A stretch of 64,000 nucleotides of DNA from Alphaproteobacteria bacterium (GCA_016124205.1 WGOD01000002.1:434001-498000); one strand, 5' to 3'; positions 1 through 11,033 are shown, counted from the first letter of the stretch. The notes: generated from the sequence alone by a model not told the origin. Made by a program: numbers and translations.

Positions 1-2145
1 CAGCATTACGGTTCGGACGCGCTTCCGGAATCTGCGGGCGAAGCAGCGGCCTTCTACGAGGACCGGCGCGACATCGATCTGGTCTATTACGGTCTGGCCT
101 ACGACAATCGGCACCGCGAACTTCTGACAATTGCGCTGCGCTCTGAGGACGGCGCACCCGGAATCCGGATGGCGCTTCGCGAAGCTTTACGAGATCGATT
201 GCGAAATTCCAGAAATCGGGAGGACCGGGAACTCTACTGGCTGGCCACCCGCCAGCTGATCCAAGACGCTATAGAGACCGGCGTCCATGAACTCGCCCTG
301 CCCGTCTATGTGGAATTCGCAGCGCACCGTGAACGCGATTTCTGGCATGCCCCCTCACTGGCGTTCGGTCAGCGTTACGACTTACGCGTCGAGGATTCAG
401 GTGATGGCTATGGCGGCCCTCAGTTCGATGAGGACAACGCTGCAATCGCCATCGCGCTTGCCGCCTATGCAGTGCAGGAGGGCGACCGAGGGCTTACGCA
501 AACGATGCTTGCCCAGGCTGAGACGAGCCTCTCGCTAGCCGGGGGGCTCACCTATTATCGCCGGTGTGACGACTCAGAGCTCGGTTTCGGTGGCGATCAA
601 ATTCTGCGAACCGGCTCTGATCTTAATCGAGCCATCTTCGTCGACTTTCGCGCCTCGCCTGAATGGCGCTTTGAAGGAATTCGGACTGAAATTGCCTTCC
701 TGCGCGAATATCTGAACCCGCAACTCACCGTTGACGAAGCCTTCGACATGGCCGCGCTGGGCCGTCCCGCTCATGACGCTCTCGAGACAGTCCAAGAATT
801 GGAAAGACGGCTTCAGGAAATCGACGACGGAGCACGACTGGGGCTGAGAGAGGAGCGTATGCGACATGCTTGGCTGTCGGATTCGCTTCACCTGAACAAT
901 CCGGCGGAAGTGATCGACGCGCTCAAACGCGATTATTTCGAAGCTCGTGGTCTGGGCAACGTCTTCGCTGTGCTAGCGCCGCATTTCCCCTGCGAGAGCG
1001 AGAACTTCGTGCCGATAGCGCTTCCGGAGCATCTGGATCGCCGGCCGCTCATCACCCGTGCACGGCAGATTGATACGCTTCGAAGCCTTGCCTGCCGTTA
1101 TGTCTCGATCGGGAGCGGACTCGTTCATGAAGCCGAACCGGCCGAACTGCCGGAGCGTCCCCTGTCGATTACCGAGCATCAACTTTGGGAGGCGGAGGAC
1201 CTCCCGGTTCTGGACCCGGAGGGGCGGATACCCCCAAATGGCTTGCCTGAAGACGGGGAAGCGCCCGGGCTGGTCCAGTTCGACGGCCGCGAATGGACGG
1301 CCGTCTATCGCTCCCGCGTGCTGGAAGGTTATTCAAGTTACCAAGGTGGTTACTGGATCGTCCGTACCGAAAATGGCGGTACGCGATGGGGGCGGCCCTA
1401 TTATCTCGGCCTGCCGTACATGTCGCCCTATGTTGTCGAGCCGTACGGGGACCTCCCCCTTTTTGTGGACGGCGTGGTCAGAATCCCTGTGCGGGTTCAA
1501 TCACAGCAATGGATGCCGCTCGACTACCCGCCATTGGACAGGCGCGTCAGCCATCGTGCCGCGCTCTTTTTTATAGAGTTCAGCTGGGACGAGCTTTCGC
1601 GCGACAGCGACGGCGATGGTCTGACGGACATCGAAGAACACCGGCTAGGTCTGGACCTGTTCGCGTCGGACACCGATGGTGATGGGCTGGAGGACGGTGT
1701 CGATCCGCTACCGAACCTGCGGCCCGAGGTTCCGTTCGATCCGAGCTTCGCGCTGGCACTGCTGGCCCCGATGCTCGGATCAGACGTCAACCATCTGTTT
1801 GATGGCTCACAGCCACGCGGGCTGATCGAGCTCATCCGGGCCTCGCAGGCGGGCGAAATCGAATCCGATGAGGCCGTCCTGCCCGTCTTCGCCAGCGGCG
1901 CAGATGTGCTGTCGCGCATCGTATCGCCGTCCGCGCCGATCCGGTTCCAGACTCCGGAATTCCATCAGGCGATGGCCCGGCAATACGGCGATCGGGTGCC
2001 GTTCCAAATTCTTGCTTTCGTGGAAAGTCCGACCGGCAATCGCTGGCTGGTCGAATGGCGGACCGAGTTTCGGGGCGGATATTTCGTGATTGTGCATACT
2101 GATGACGGGTTCGATTTCATCGATGCAGGAAGCTGGATCAGCTGA
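1..2145 (+). CDS. Unknown protein with calcium-binding (thrombospondin type 3-like) repeats, 5' end outside window
   Basis: The frame is open from base 1, so the start lies upstream; 714 residues are visible. I recognise no family over most of its length. Around nt 1603-1716 there are two Asp-rich loops, DSDGDGLTD and DTDGDGLED, the calcium-binding pattern of thrombospondin type 3 repeats, which usually sit in extracellular or surface proteins of Gram-negative bacteria. Before them is an aromatic- and Gly-rich stretch (nt 1285-1510), and after them a C-terminal segment of about 140 residues ending in a beta-like WLVEWRTEFRGGYF pattern. An earlier ATG-initiated reading at 169 is internal, because codons upstream stay open and protein-like. 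Export is inferred from the repeats only, as the N-terminus is not visible. The next gene is convergent, 9 bases away. Confidence 0.75.
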   Translation, partial: QHYGSDALPESAGEAAAFYEDRRDIDLVYYGLAYDNRHRELLTIALRSEDGAPGIRMALREALRDRLRNSRNREDRELYWLATRQLIQDAIETGVHELALPVYVEFAAHRERDFWHAPSLAFGQRYDLRVEDSGDGYGGPQFDEDNAAIAIALAAYAVQEGDRGLTQTMLAQAETSLSLAGGLTYYRRCDDSELGFGGDQILRTGSDLNRAIFVDFRASPEWRFEGIRTEIAFLREYLNPQLTVDEAFDMAALGRPAHDALETVQELERRLQEIDDGARLGLREERMRHAWLSDSLHLNNPAEVIDALKRDYFEARGLGNVFAVLAPHFPCESENFVPIALPEHLDRRPLITRARQIDTLRSLACRYVSIGSGLVHEAEPAELPERPLSITEHQLWEAEDLPVLDPEGRIPPNGLPEDGEAPGLVQFDGREWTAVYRSRVLEGYSSYQGGYWIVRTENGGTRWGRPYYLGLPYMSPYVVEPYGDLPLFVDGVVRIPVRVQSQQWMPLDYPPLDRRVSHRAALFFIEFSWDELSRDSDGDGLTDIEEHRLGLDLFASDTDGDGLEDGVDPLPNLRPEVPFDPSFALALLAPMLGSDVNHLFDGSQPRGLIELIRASQAGEIESDEAVLPVFASGADVLSRIVSPSAPIRFQTPEFHQAMARQYGDRVPFQILAFVESPTGNRWLVEWRTEFRGGYFVIVHTDDGFDFIDAGSWIS

Positions 2146-2154
2146 TCCCCGCCC

Positions 2155-2985
2155 CTAGGCCGCCAGCTCGGTCACTTCCGGGCGGGTGAGAACGCCCTTT
2201 TGACCGCGGACGGCGCGAAAGGGCCCGGCGGCATAGGCCGCCTCCCCCTCACCCATCAGGAGATAGCCGTCTTCGGCGCAACGCGCCGAGAGGTTGGCGA
2301 TCACGCGCTTGCGCGCTTCCGGCGTCAGCGCGGTCAGCACGTTGCGGCACAAGATGATGTCGAACATGCCGGCGTCTTCGGGCGGGGTCAGGAGATTGCC
2401 CTGTTCGAAGCGCACCATGGACCTCAAGGCCGTCTTCAATCGCCAGTCCTTCCCGGACTGTTCGAAATGCTTCACCAGCCGGTGGATGGACAGGCCGCGC
2501 TGGACGTCGAACTGGGAATAGGCGCCGGCGCGGGCGCGCTCGATGGCGCGGCGGGAAATGTCGGTGCCGACGATCTCGATTTCCAGATCGCCGATATGGC
2601 CGGTTTCCTCGGCCAGCATCATGGCGAGGGAATAAGCCTCCTGCCCGGTCGAGCAGCCCGCCGACCAGATGCGGATCGGATTGCGACGCCCGCGGGCGCG
2701 GGCGAGGACGGGCAGCATCTCGTTCAGGATCAGATCGTATTGCTCGCGCTGACGGAAGAACCAGGTGTCGCGCCCGGCGAGCGCCTCGACGGCGGCCCCG
2801 GTCAGCTTGGCATCCTTGCGGGTCTTCATCGCGCCGATGAGAGCGTTGACGCTCTCATAGCCCTCCGCCCGGGCAAGACCCGAGAGGCGGCTTTCGATCA
2901 TCGCGCCCTGTTCGGGGCGGATGGCGAGACCGGCGATACGGCCCGCCTCGCTGGCGATCGAGAGCATGTCTTCCGCGGTGACCAT
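2155..2985 (-). CDS. cheR: CheR-type protein-glutamate O-methyltransferase
   Basis: Predicted S-adenosylmethionine-dependent methyltransferase for chemoreceptor glutamates, 276 residues, the usual CheR length. An N-terminal helical domain is followed by the TWFFR motif (residues 74-78), the SAM-binding SAGCSTGQE loop (108-116) and the CRNV motif (213-216). The ATG at 2985 is chosen because it begins the recognisable N-terminal domain; the longer frame upstream runs over the receiver gene in another frame. It lies 20 bases downstream of a receiver gene in the same direction and is probably co-transcribed with it. No receptors, cheA or cheB are in the window, so it may serve a cell-cycle or accessory chemosensory role rather than a full chemotaxis operon. 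Confidence 0.9.
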   Translation of the reverse strand: MVTAEDMLSIASEAGRIAGLAIRPEQGAMIESRLSGLARAEGYESVNALIGAMKTRKDAKLTGAAVEALAGRDTWFFRQREQYDLILNEMLPVLARARGRRNPIRIWSAGCSTGQEAYSLAMMLAEETGHIGDLEIEIVGTDISRRAIERARAGAYSQFDVQRGLSIHRLVKHFEQSGKDWRLKTALRSMVRFEQGNLLTPPEDAGMFDIILCRNVLTALTPEARKRVIANLSARCAEDGYLLMGEGEAAYAAGPFRAVRGQKGVLTRPEVTELAA

Positions 2986-3005
2986 GCCAATCCCCCTGCC
3001 GCGCC

Positions 3006-3371
3006 CTAAAGCAGGCCGGCCTGTTCCAGTTTCGATTGCAGGATTTCGCTGTCGAAGGGCTTCATGATGTATTCGTCGGCCCCGGCGCGCAGCGCTTCGG
3101 TGATCTTCTGCATGTCGTTTTCGGTGGTGCAAAAGACGACGACGGGATTGTCCCCGCCCGGCTCGCGGCGGAGTGCGGCCATGAAATCCATGCCGTTCAT
3201 CACCGGCATGTTCCAGTCGAGCAGGATGGCGTCCGGCATGCGGGCACGGCACTTGTCGAGCGCCGCCGCGCCGTCACCGGCCTCGTCGCAGTCGAATTCG
3301 AGGCCTTCCAGGATCCGCCGCGCCACCTTCCGGATCACGCGCGAGTCGTCCACGACCAGACAGGTCTTCAT
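3006..3371 (-). CDS. CheY-like single-domain response regulator
   Basis: A 121-residue stand-alone receiver domain with no output domain. The acidic pocket is D8/D9, the phospho-acceptor D52 (in LLDWNMP), the conserved T82 and the switch residues Y101 and K104, so it should be phosphorylatable. It precedes cheR by 20 bases and lies two genes from chpT, an arrangement I recall from Caulobacter relatives. Such receivers act on the flagellar motor or in phosphorelays; which one cannot be decided from sequence. A near-consensus CtrA half-site is about 60 bases upstream of its start. Confidence is high for the fold, low for the partner. Confidence 0.9.
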   Translation of the reverse strand: MKTCLVVDDSRVIRKVARRILEGLEFDCDEAGDGAAALDKCRARMPDAILLDWNMPVMNGMDFMAALRREPGGDNPVVVFCTTENDMQKITEALRAGADEYIMKPFDSEILQSKLEQAGLL

Positions 3372-3429
3372 CGTCCGTCTCCGTCCGGGCGCGTTGATGC
3401 GCCCGCCCGGAAATCAGACTGGAACCGTT

Positions 3430-3437
3430 TTGGTTAA
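3430..3437 (-). promoter_or_regulatory. Possible CtrA half-site upstream of the receiver-cheR pair
   Basis: On the minus strand the sequence reads TTAACCAA, seven of eight matches to the CtrA half-site TTAACCAT known from Caulobacter. It lies in the 108-base gap between the divergent receiver and DUF1801 genes. No second TTAA stands at the 7-base spacing of the full motif, so this is only a candidate. Confidence 0.3.
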
Positions 3438-3479
3438 CGGGGGGTTGGCTTTCGAAGCGAGCGGCCAGAAACTGACGCG

Positions 3480-3887
3480 ATGACCGAGACCCCCAAACTC
3501 CTGTCCGGCGGCAATCCGCAAATCCCGAAGGGTGAAGGCGACGCCCCGGTCCAGGCCTATATCGACGCCATGCCCGGTTGGAAGCAGGACATCGGCCGGG
3601 CCGTGGACCGGATCGTCATGCGCGAAGTGCCGGAGGTGAAGAAGGCGGTGAAGTGGAATTCGCCCTTCTTCGGGCTCGACGGCAAACACTGGTTCGCATC
3701 GGTTCACTGCCTCACGAATGTCGTGCGCATCACCTTCTTCAACGGATCCCGGCTGAACCCACCGCCGGAGAAAACGTCGAAATATCCGGACGTGCGCTAT
3801 CATGACGTGCCCGAGGAAGGGCTCGACGAAGCGCAGTTCGCAGACTGGGTGAGGCAGGCGAAAGACCTGCCGGGCGAGAAGCTTTAA
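3480..3887 (+). CDS. DUF1801 domain protein
   Basis: A 135-residue cytoplasmic protein matching the DUF1801 (YdhG-like) pattern: an N-terminal helix with VQAYIDAMPGW, then VKKAVKWNSPFFGLDGKHWFASV and a C-terminal helical end. The biochemical role of the family is not established. The gene is divergent from the receiver-cheR pair and its stop overlaps the stop of chpT by 4 bases on the opposite strand. No signal peptide or membrane segment is seen. Confidence 0.85.
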   Translation: MTETPKLLSGGNPQIPKGEGDAPVQAYIDAMPGWKQDIGRAVDRIVMREVPEVKKAVKWNSPFFGLDGKHWFASVHCLTNVVRITFFNGSRLNPPPEKTSKYPDVRYHDVPEEGLDEAQFADWVRQAKDLPGEKL

Positions 3888-4570
3888 GCCGCCGCTTGCG
3901 CCGGGTTGGAGACCAGGGCGACGAACTCGACCCGGTCTTCACCGGACGAGGCCGAGGCCCGGCCACCGGCACCGCGCGCGATCAGGCCCGCATAGAAGGG
4001 CTGGATCGAGCGGCCGTCGAACCCGTCTTCCGGCTTCTGGCCTTCCAGCGCCGCAGCGTGCTTGGGATCGATCTTGGCCTTCATGCCCTCGGCGAGGACG
4101 CGCAGGCGAGCCCCGCCGCCGCTTTCCGTCGCCTCGACCGTGACCGTGCCGCCGCGCGGGGCGGCCTCGATGCCGAGAATGCAGAGATTGAGGAGGAGGC
4201 GCGCAGCGGATTTCTCCAGCGACGGCGCAGCGACCTTCCAGACCAGTTCGGGCTTGACCGTGTTGAACAGTCCCGCGGCGAGACGTTTCAGTTCGAGACT
4301 GTCGATCATGCCGGGGGCAGAGCCGCCCGCGCCGAAGGCAAGCCGGGCGAATTCGAGCTTGGCCTGGGCCTGTTTCGCGCTTTCGCGGACCAGTTCCAGC
4401 GCGTCGTCGCGCATGTCGGCCGCGTCCTCGTCATCGAGCACGGACAGGGCCGCGCCCAGCGCGGCGACCGGGCTGACCAGGTCGTGGCAGAGCCGTGCGC
4501 ACAGCAGGGCGGCAAGGTTCTCGGGAGACAGCTCGGCTGCCGAAATTTCGGCGGATTGTTCGGTCATCAT
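3884..4570 (-). CDS. chpT: ChpT-like histidine phosphotransferase
   Basis: A 228-residue protein with the DHp-like helix LCARLCHDLVSPVAAL; the predicted phospho-accepting histidine is H29. The C-terminal half resembles a degenerate HATPase fold without clear ATP-binding boxes, as in Caulobacter ChpT. In Caulobacter, ChpT passes phosphate from the hybrid kinase CckA to the master regulator CtrA and to CpdR. The start ATGATG leaves either codon possible. A GATTC (GANTC, the CcrM methylation sequence) lies at 4587-4591, just upstream of the start, which is suggestive of cell-cycle timing but is expected by chance fairly often. The neighbouring receiver and cheR support the identification. Confidence 0.88.
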   Translation of the reverse strand: MMTEQSAEISAAELSPENLAALLCARLCHDLVSPVAALGAALSVLDDEDAADMRDDALELVRESAKQAQAKLEFARLAFGAGGSAPGMIDSLELKRLAAGLFNTVKPELVWKVAAPSLEKSAARLLLNLCILGIEAAPRGGTVTVEATESGGGARLRVLAEGMKAKIDPKHAAALEGQKPEDGFDGRSIQPFYAGLIARGAGGRASASSGEDRVEFVALVSNPAQAAA

Positions 4571-4786
4571 GTGCGTATCGATACCTGATTCCTGCGTCCG
4601 GGTGTGTTAATTAGTCCGCCGCAGGGGAGGCATACGCCTGCTGCGGGTAAGCACTTGGCAAGGATATTCCGTCAGGTCATTGTTCAACTCGCGAGGCACG
4701 AGAGACGGGGTTTTGACCGCGCCCGGCGCGGTTCTTGCTCAAAACGAGTAGTTCAACAGCGTTAGCCATCCCTTAAGGGGACGACT

Positions 4787-6244
4787 ATGTCCGGATTCGA
4801 CGTCCATTCCGCCGATACCGCCCGCCGTCACGGGCTTGCCATCGGCGCCAGCCTGATCCTTTCCGTGGTCCTTCTGGCCGGTCTTCTGATCAGCCGCTTC
4901 AGTGAAGGCAATGCGGCCGAGCCGGCGCGGGAGGATTTCACCCCCTCGCTTGCCGAACTGGCCGCACAGCCCGAAACGCCGGAAGCACAGGCCTTCACCC
5001 ACGCCCTGTTCAACGAGAACGCCGTGTTCGCCGGGGGCTGTGTCGCCTGTCCGGCCGAGCGCCAGGCGATCACGGTCACGGTGCCGCGCGGCGGCACGCT
5101 GGCCGGTGTGCTGAACGCGGCGGGCGCGCCGAGCGAGGACGTCAACCGCGCCGTCTACGCGCTCGACCCGGTCTATTCCGTGCGCCATCTGCGCGCGGGT
5201 CAGGACATGACCGTCTATCTGGAAACCCCGGCGCTGCGCCAGATTTCCGCCGGCACCGAGGATGGCACGCGCCTCGCCGGCTTCTCCTTCCGCCCGGAAA
5301 GCGACCGCACCATCACCGTGGCGCGTCAGGCCGATGGCGGCTTCCGCGCCCGTGAGCTTGTCGCTTCCCTCGAGCGCGAAATCGTCCGCGCGCAGGGCAC
5401 GATCAATTCCAGCCTCTATGTCGACGCGCTCGCTGCCGGCGCCACCGACCGCATCGTGGTCGAGCTGGCCGGCGTGCTGGGCTACGCCATCGACTTCCAG
5501 CGTTCGATCCAGCCCGGCGACCAGTTCGACGTGGTGTTCGAGCGCTTCGTGTCGTCCTCGGGCGACGTGGTTCGCACCGGCGATATCGTCTATGTCGAGT
5601 TCGCCGGCCGCGGCGAGCCGCTGGAATACTTCCTCTACGATCCGGGCGACGGCCCCGGCTATTACAATGGCGACGGCGAAAGCGCCGAGCGCTTCCTGAT
5701 GGCCACGCCGATCAACGGTGCCCGTCTGTCCTCGCATTTCGGCATGCGCCGCCACCCGGTGCTCGGTTACAACCGCATGCACCGCGGCACGGACTTCGCC
5801 GCGCCGCGCGGCACGCCGATCTATGCCGCCGGCAATGGCGTGGTGATCCGCGCCAACCGCTTCGGCTCGTTCGGCAATTATGTCCGGATCCGCCACTCCA
5901 ACGGCTATGAAACCGCCTATGCCCACCTCAACGGTTTCGCCAGCGGCATCCAGGCCGGCACGCGCGTGCGTCAGGGCCAGACGATCGGTTATGTCGGCAC
6001 GACCGGCCGCTCGACCGGTCCGCACCTGCACTACGAAGTGCTGCTGAACAACAACCAGGTGAACCCGATGTCGCTCGACCTGCCGACCGGGCGGACGCTG
6101 GAAGCGAACGAACTGCCGGCCTTCCAGGCCGAGCGCGACCGGATCATGGCGATCCGTGACGCAGCGACCGATGCCGCGTCCACTTCGCGCATCCCGGCTG
6201 CCCGCCTCGTTGCCCAGGGTGAGACCACGCACGGCGCGCAATAG
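4787..6244 (+). CDS. M23-family peptidoglycan metallopeptidase, membrane-anchored
   Basis: A 485-residue envelope protein predicted to cut peptidoglycan cross-bridges. Residues about 17-40 form one membrane segment or uncleaved signal anchor. A middle region (about 90-290) resembles the LysM/OapA-like N-terminal parts of MepM/Csd3-type enzymes. The C-terminal LytM domain has its zinc ligands: H332 and D336 in HRGTDF, and H413-L-H415 in PHLHYE, so it should be catalytically active and not a degenerate activator. The ATG at 4787 has an AAGGGGA-like ribosome site. It is followed by a strong hairpin terminator and is divergent from chpT. Cell-division or elongation partners cannot be told from sequence. 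Confidence 0.9.
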   Translation: MSGFDVHSADTARRHGLAIGASLILSVVLLAGLLISRFSEGNAAEPAREDFTPSLAELAAQPETPEAQAFTHALFNENAVFAGGCVACPAERQAITVTVPRGGTLAGVLNAAGAPSEDVNRAVYALDPVYSVRHLRAGQDMTVYLETPALRQISAGTEDGTRLAGFSFRPESDRTITVARQADGGFRARELVASLEREIVRAQGTINSSLYVDALAAGATDRIVVELAGVLGYAIDFQRSIQPGDQFDVVFERFVSSSGDVVRTGDIVYVEFAGRGEPLEYFLYDPGDGPGYYNGDGESAERFLMATPINGARLSSHFGMRRHPVLGYNRMHRGTDFAAPRGTPIYAAGNGVVIRANRFGSFGNYVRIRHSNGYETAYAHLNGFASGIQAGTRVRQGQTIGYVGTTGRSTGPHLHYEVLLNNNQVNPMSLDLPTGRTLEANELPAFQAERDRIMAIRDAATDAASTSRIPAARLVAQGETTHGAQ

Positions 6245-6264
6245 GGTTCAGCCCCTCTGACATG

Positions 6265-6300
6265 AAAACGGCCGGAGCAATGCTCCGGCCGTTTTGTTTT
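6265..6300 (+). terminator. Rho-independent terminator after the M23 peptidase gene
   Basis: A perfect 15-base inverted repeat (arms 6265-6279 and 6281-6295, AAAACGGCCGGAGCA and its complement) around one central base is followed by GTTTT. The flanking A and T runs make it usable from both strands. Confidence 0.85.
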
Positions 6301-6310
6301 GCGGTGTCCC

Positions 6311-6452
6311 GCCCTCCCCCTTGAGGGGAGGGCCGGGAGGCTGAGCGTCAGCCAGCCGACCGGGGTGGGGGTGTCTTGCAGAAAAGCCCACCCCACCCCG
6401 CTCCCGTCTTGCTCTCGCAAGCCGCTCGCGTCCCTCCCCTTCAAGGGGAGGG
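6311..6452. repeat. Family B palindromic intergenic repeat, copy 1
   Basis: Two arms bearing CCCTCCCCTTGAGGG-type ends enclose the hallmark GGCTGAGCGTCAGCCAGCCGA and a CCCCACCCC core followed by GACGGGAGCG/CGCTCGCG-type sequence. Other copies lie at 36201-36342, 43750-43890 and 47974-48199; this one is in the opposite orientation to those three. It fills the gap between the convergent M23 gene and the secreted unknown. Confidence 0.85.
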
Positions 6453-6459
6453 AAAACGA

Positions 6460-7470
6460 CTAGTCCCGCATGTCGTCGCGGAGCTCGACGAACTGGAGCT
6501 CCCAGCTGACCGGGTCATCGAAATCGCTGTCGCGATAGCGGATGCCGTTGCGCGTGGCCGGAAACACGCCGATCTCGGCAAGGTGGTGATCCTCATTGCC
6601 GAAATGGAAGTAGAAGCCGGTGAGAACGCGGGCATTGCGGCCGCGGGGATAATGCCGGTCGCTGCCGCCCGCGGCGGCCCCGTCCCCCAGGATGACGTTG
6701 TTCGGCACCCAGGCGTACTGGACCGTCACGGCATAGGGCCGGTATCCGCCCGACGCGCCGGTCAGGCGGGCGAGCCCGTCGACGGCGATCGCGTGTGAGG
6801 ACACGATCTCGCTGCCGGTCGGGATGAGGGCGGCGGCCATGCCGGCGAAGGTCGCTTCGGCAAGGCCGCGGAAGTCGGCACCCATGTCGTCCAAGAGGGT
6901 GGCGCGGATGACCGGGTTGCCGCTGTCGTCCTCATCGATCCAGAGGCTGACCGTGCGGACATTGGCGTCGGTGCCGGTCTCCCGCTGGAAGTCGAAACCG
7001 GTCAGGACGGCGGTATGGTTCGGCGGACCGGCTTCCATCGGAATCTCGAAACTGCCGCTGCCGCGGGCCGTGACCTGATGCTGCCGCCCGCCGGAGAAGA
7101 CAACGAAGCGGGCGCGCCCCTCGAACCGGTCGTTGGAATCCTGGTCGGCGAAGGAGAAGCGCACGAAGCGATCCTCGGCGAGCACCGCCATGCGCCGGAT
7201 CTTGTGGTCGCTGCGGCCTCCGAAGGTCAGGTGAAAGTCGGAAAGACCCGTGACTGGTGAGAGGAAGAGCTGATCGTCCGGAACCGTCCGGCCTTCATTC
7301 GTCGTGGTGATCGCGGCGTTCGAGAAATGCCAGCGGGCCTGCGGCAGAACCTGCAGGGGTCCGACGCGGATCATCGGCATGGCGCGCGGTGTCTCGACCG
7401 GTGTCTGGGCTGCAGCGGCTGTGGCGGTCAGACAGAACCCCGCCAGCACGGTCAGAATTGAGGTTTTCAT
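6460..7470 (-). CDS. Secreted protein of unknown function with an internally repeated module
   Basis: 336 residues beginning with a clear Sec signal peptide (residues 1-21, cleavage near AAAAQ). I do not recognise a named domain. Residues about 75-125 (FHLTFGGRSDHKIRRMAVL, then FSFADQDSNDRFEG) and about 280-330 (FYFHFGNEDHHLAEIGV, then YRDSDFDDPVSW) follow the same pattern, and a looser third copy (FDFQRETGTDANVRTVSLWI) lies between them, suggesting a repeated beta-sandwich-like unit. It stands alone: convergent with the M23 gene and divergent from the glyoxalase-like gene. Function unknown; periplasmic or extracellular location is inferred. Confidence 0.75.
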   Translation of the reverse strand: MKTSILTVLAGFCLTATAAAAQTPVETPRAMPMIRVGPLQVLPQARWHFSNAAITTTNEGRTVPDDQLFLSPVTGLSDFHLTFGGRSDHKIRRMAVLAEDRFVRFSFADQDSNDRFEGRARFVVFSGGRQHQVTARGSGSFEIPMEAGPPNHTAVLTGFDFQRETGTDANVRTVSLWIDEDDSGNPVIRATLLDDMGADFRGLAEATFAGMAAALIPTGSEIVSSHAIAVDGLARLTGASGGYRPYAVTVQYAWVPNNVILGDGAAAGGSDRHYPRGRNARVLTGFYFHFGNEDHHLAEIGVFPATRNGIRYRDSDFDDPVSWELQFVELRDDMRD

Positions 7471-7757
7471 GATGCGCCTCCCGAGCGCTGATATTCCCCC
7501 GTTACGCGAAGACTACAGCAAAGCCGGTATGACGTCAGTCTGAACGAGGCCCGGAGGGCGGCGACTTGACGACGGGGGGAGCCGGGCCTACATGCCGCGC
7601 CTCGGGTTTCGAAGGCACCTGCCGCTCGCTCGGTGAAAACCGCTGGTGAAGTCTTCGCGTACGCGTATCTGTTTCGGTTTCCTTCCGGAGACATCCCGAA
7701 ACGAAGGCAATGCGAGCCCCTTTGTCTCAGCGCGGATGTCCGTGGAAAGAGACTGAC

Positions 7758-8204
7758 ATGATGACGCATACCTCTCCCCTTCCCTCACTCGAGGCCTTGA
7801 AGGCGCAAGCGCGCAATCTGCGTGGCTCGCTCGAGCGCGAGGGCAATTTCATCAAGCATGGCGAGGCGCTGGAATTCATCGCCGCGCAATACGGCTATCG
7901 CGACTGGAACACGCTGCACGCGGCCGTCGGCAATGCACCGCGCGGTGAATTGTCAGTCGGGTCGAAGGTCAGCGGGGCCTATCTGGGCCAGCCCTTCACC
8001 GGCACGATCCTGTCATTGACCGCGCTCGGCGGCGGGACGCATTTCCGCGTCTCGCTCGACCTCGACGAGGCGGTGGACGTGGTGCGGTTCGACAGCTTCT
8101 CGGCCTTCCGCAAGCGGATCAACGGCACGGTCGACAAGCGAGGGATATCCCATGCCCACACGTCGGACGGCACGCCGCACCTGGTCATCGAACTGGCGGG
8201 GTAG
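7758..8204 (+). CDS. Glyoxalase_8-type protein
   Basis: 148 residues. The N-terminal pattern LEALKAQARNLRGSLEREG followed by HGEALEFIAAQYGYRDWNTLHA is typical of the small proteins named glyoxalase superfamily (Glyoxalase_8) in current databases; they are not shown to have glyoxalase activity. The second half is a beta-rich segment of about 80 residues. The ATG at 7758 is preferred over the in-frame ATG at 7710 because GGAAAGAGA lies 7-8 bases upstream and homology begins there. The 287-base gap upstream holds no gene that I can support. Confidence 0.75.
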   Translation: MMTHTSPLPSLEALKAQARNLRGSLEREGNFIKHGEALEFIAAQYGYRDWNTLHAAVGNAPRGELSVGSKVSGAYLGQPFTGTILSLTALGGGTHFRVSLDLDEAVDVVRFDSFSAFRKRINGTVDKRGISHAHTSDGTPHLVIELAG

Positions 8205-8211
8205 CTTGCCT

Positions 8212-8323
8212 CCTCGTCCTTCGAGGCTCCCCCGGTTCCGAACCGGGGGAGCACCTCAGGATGAGGAGATAGAAGTGTGCCCCTCATGCTGAGGTGCCCC
8301 GAAGGGGCCTCGAAGCACGAGGG
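8212..8323. repeat. Family A palindromic intergenic repeat, copy 1
   Basis: The left arm CCTCGTCCTTCGAGGC with GCACCTCAGGATGAGG is mirrored by the right arm CCTCATGCTGAGGTGCCCC with GGGGCCTCGAAGCACGAGGG, giving a large imperfect palindrome with a short internal hairpin (CCCCCGGTTCCGAACCGGGGG). Other copies are at 28122-28221 and 43139-43257. It sits at the 3' ends of two convergent genes, where it could act as a terminator. Confidence 0.85.
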
Positions 8324-8330
8324 TACGCCG

Positions 8331-10951
<2,621 letters not shown>

Positions 10952-11033
10952 AGCGGACGTATCTCCCGGAAACGGCAAGAAACGGTGAAGGCCGCCGCCC
11001 CTGTCGGGCACGGACGACCTCCGGTCACGCTGG

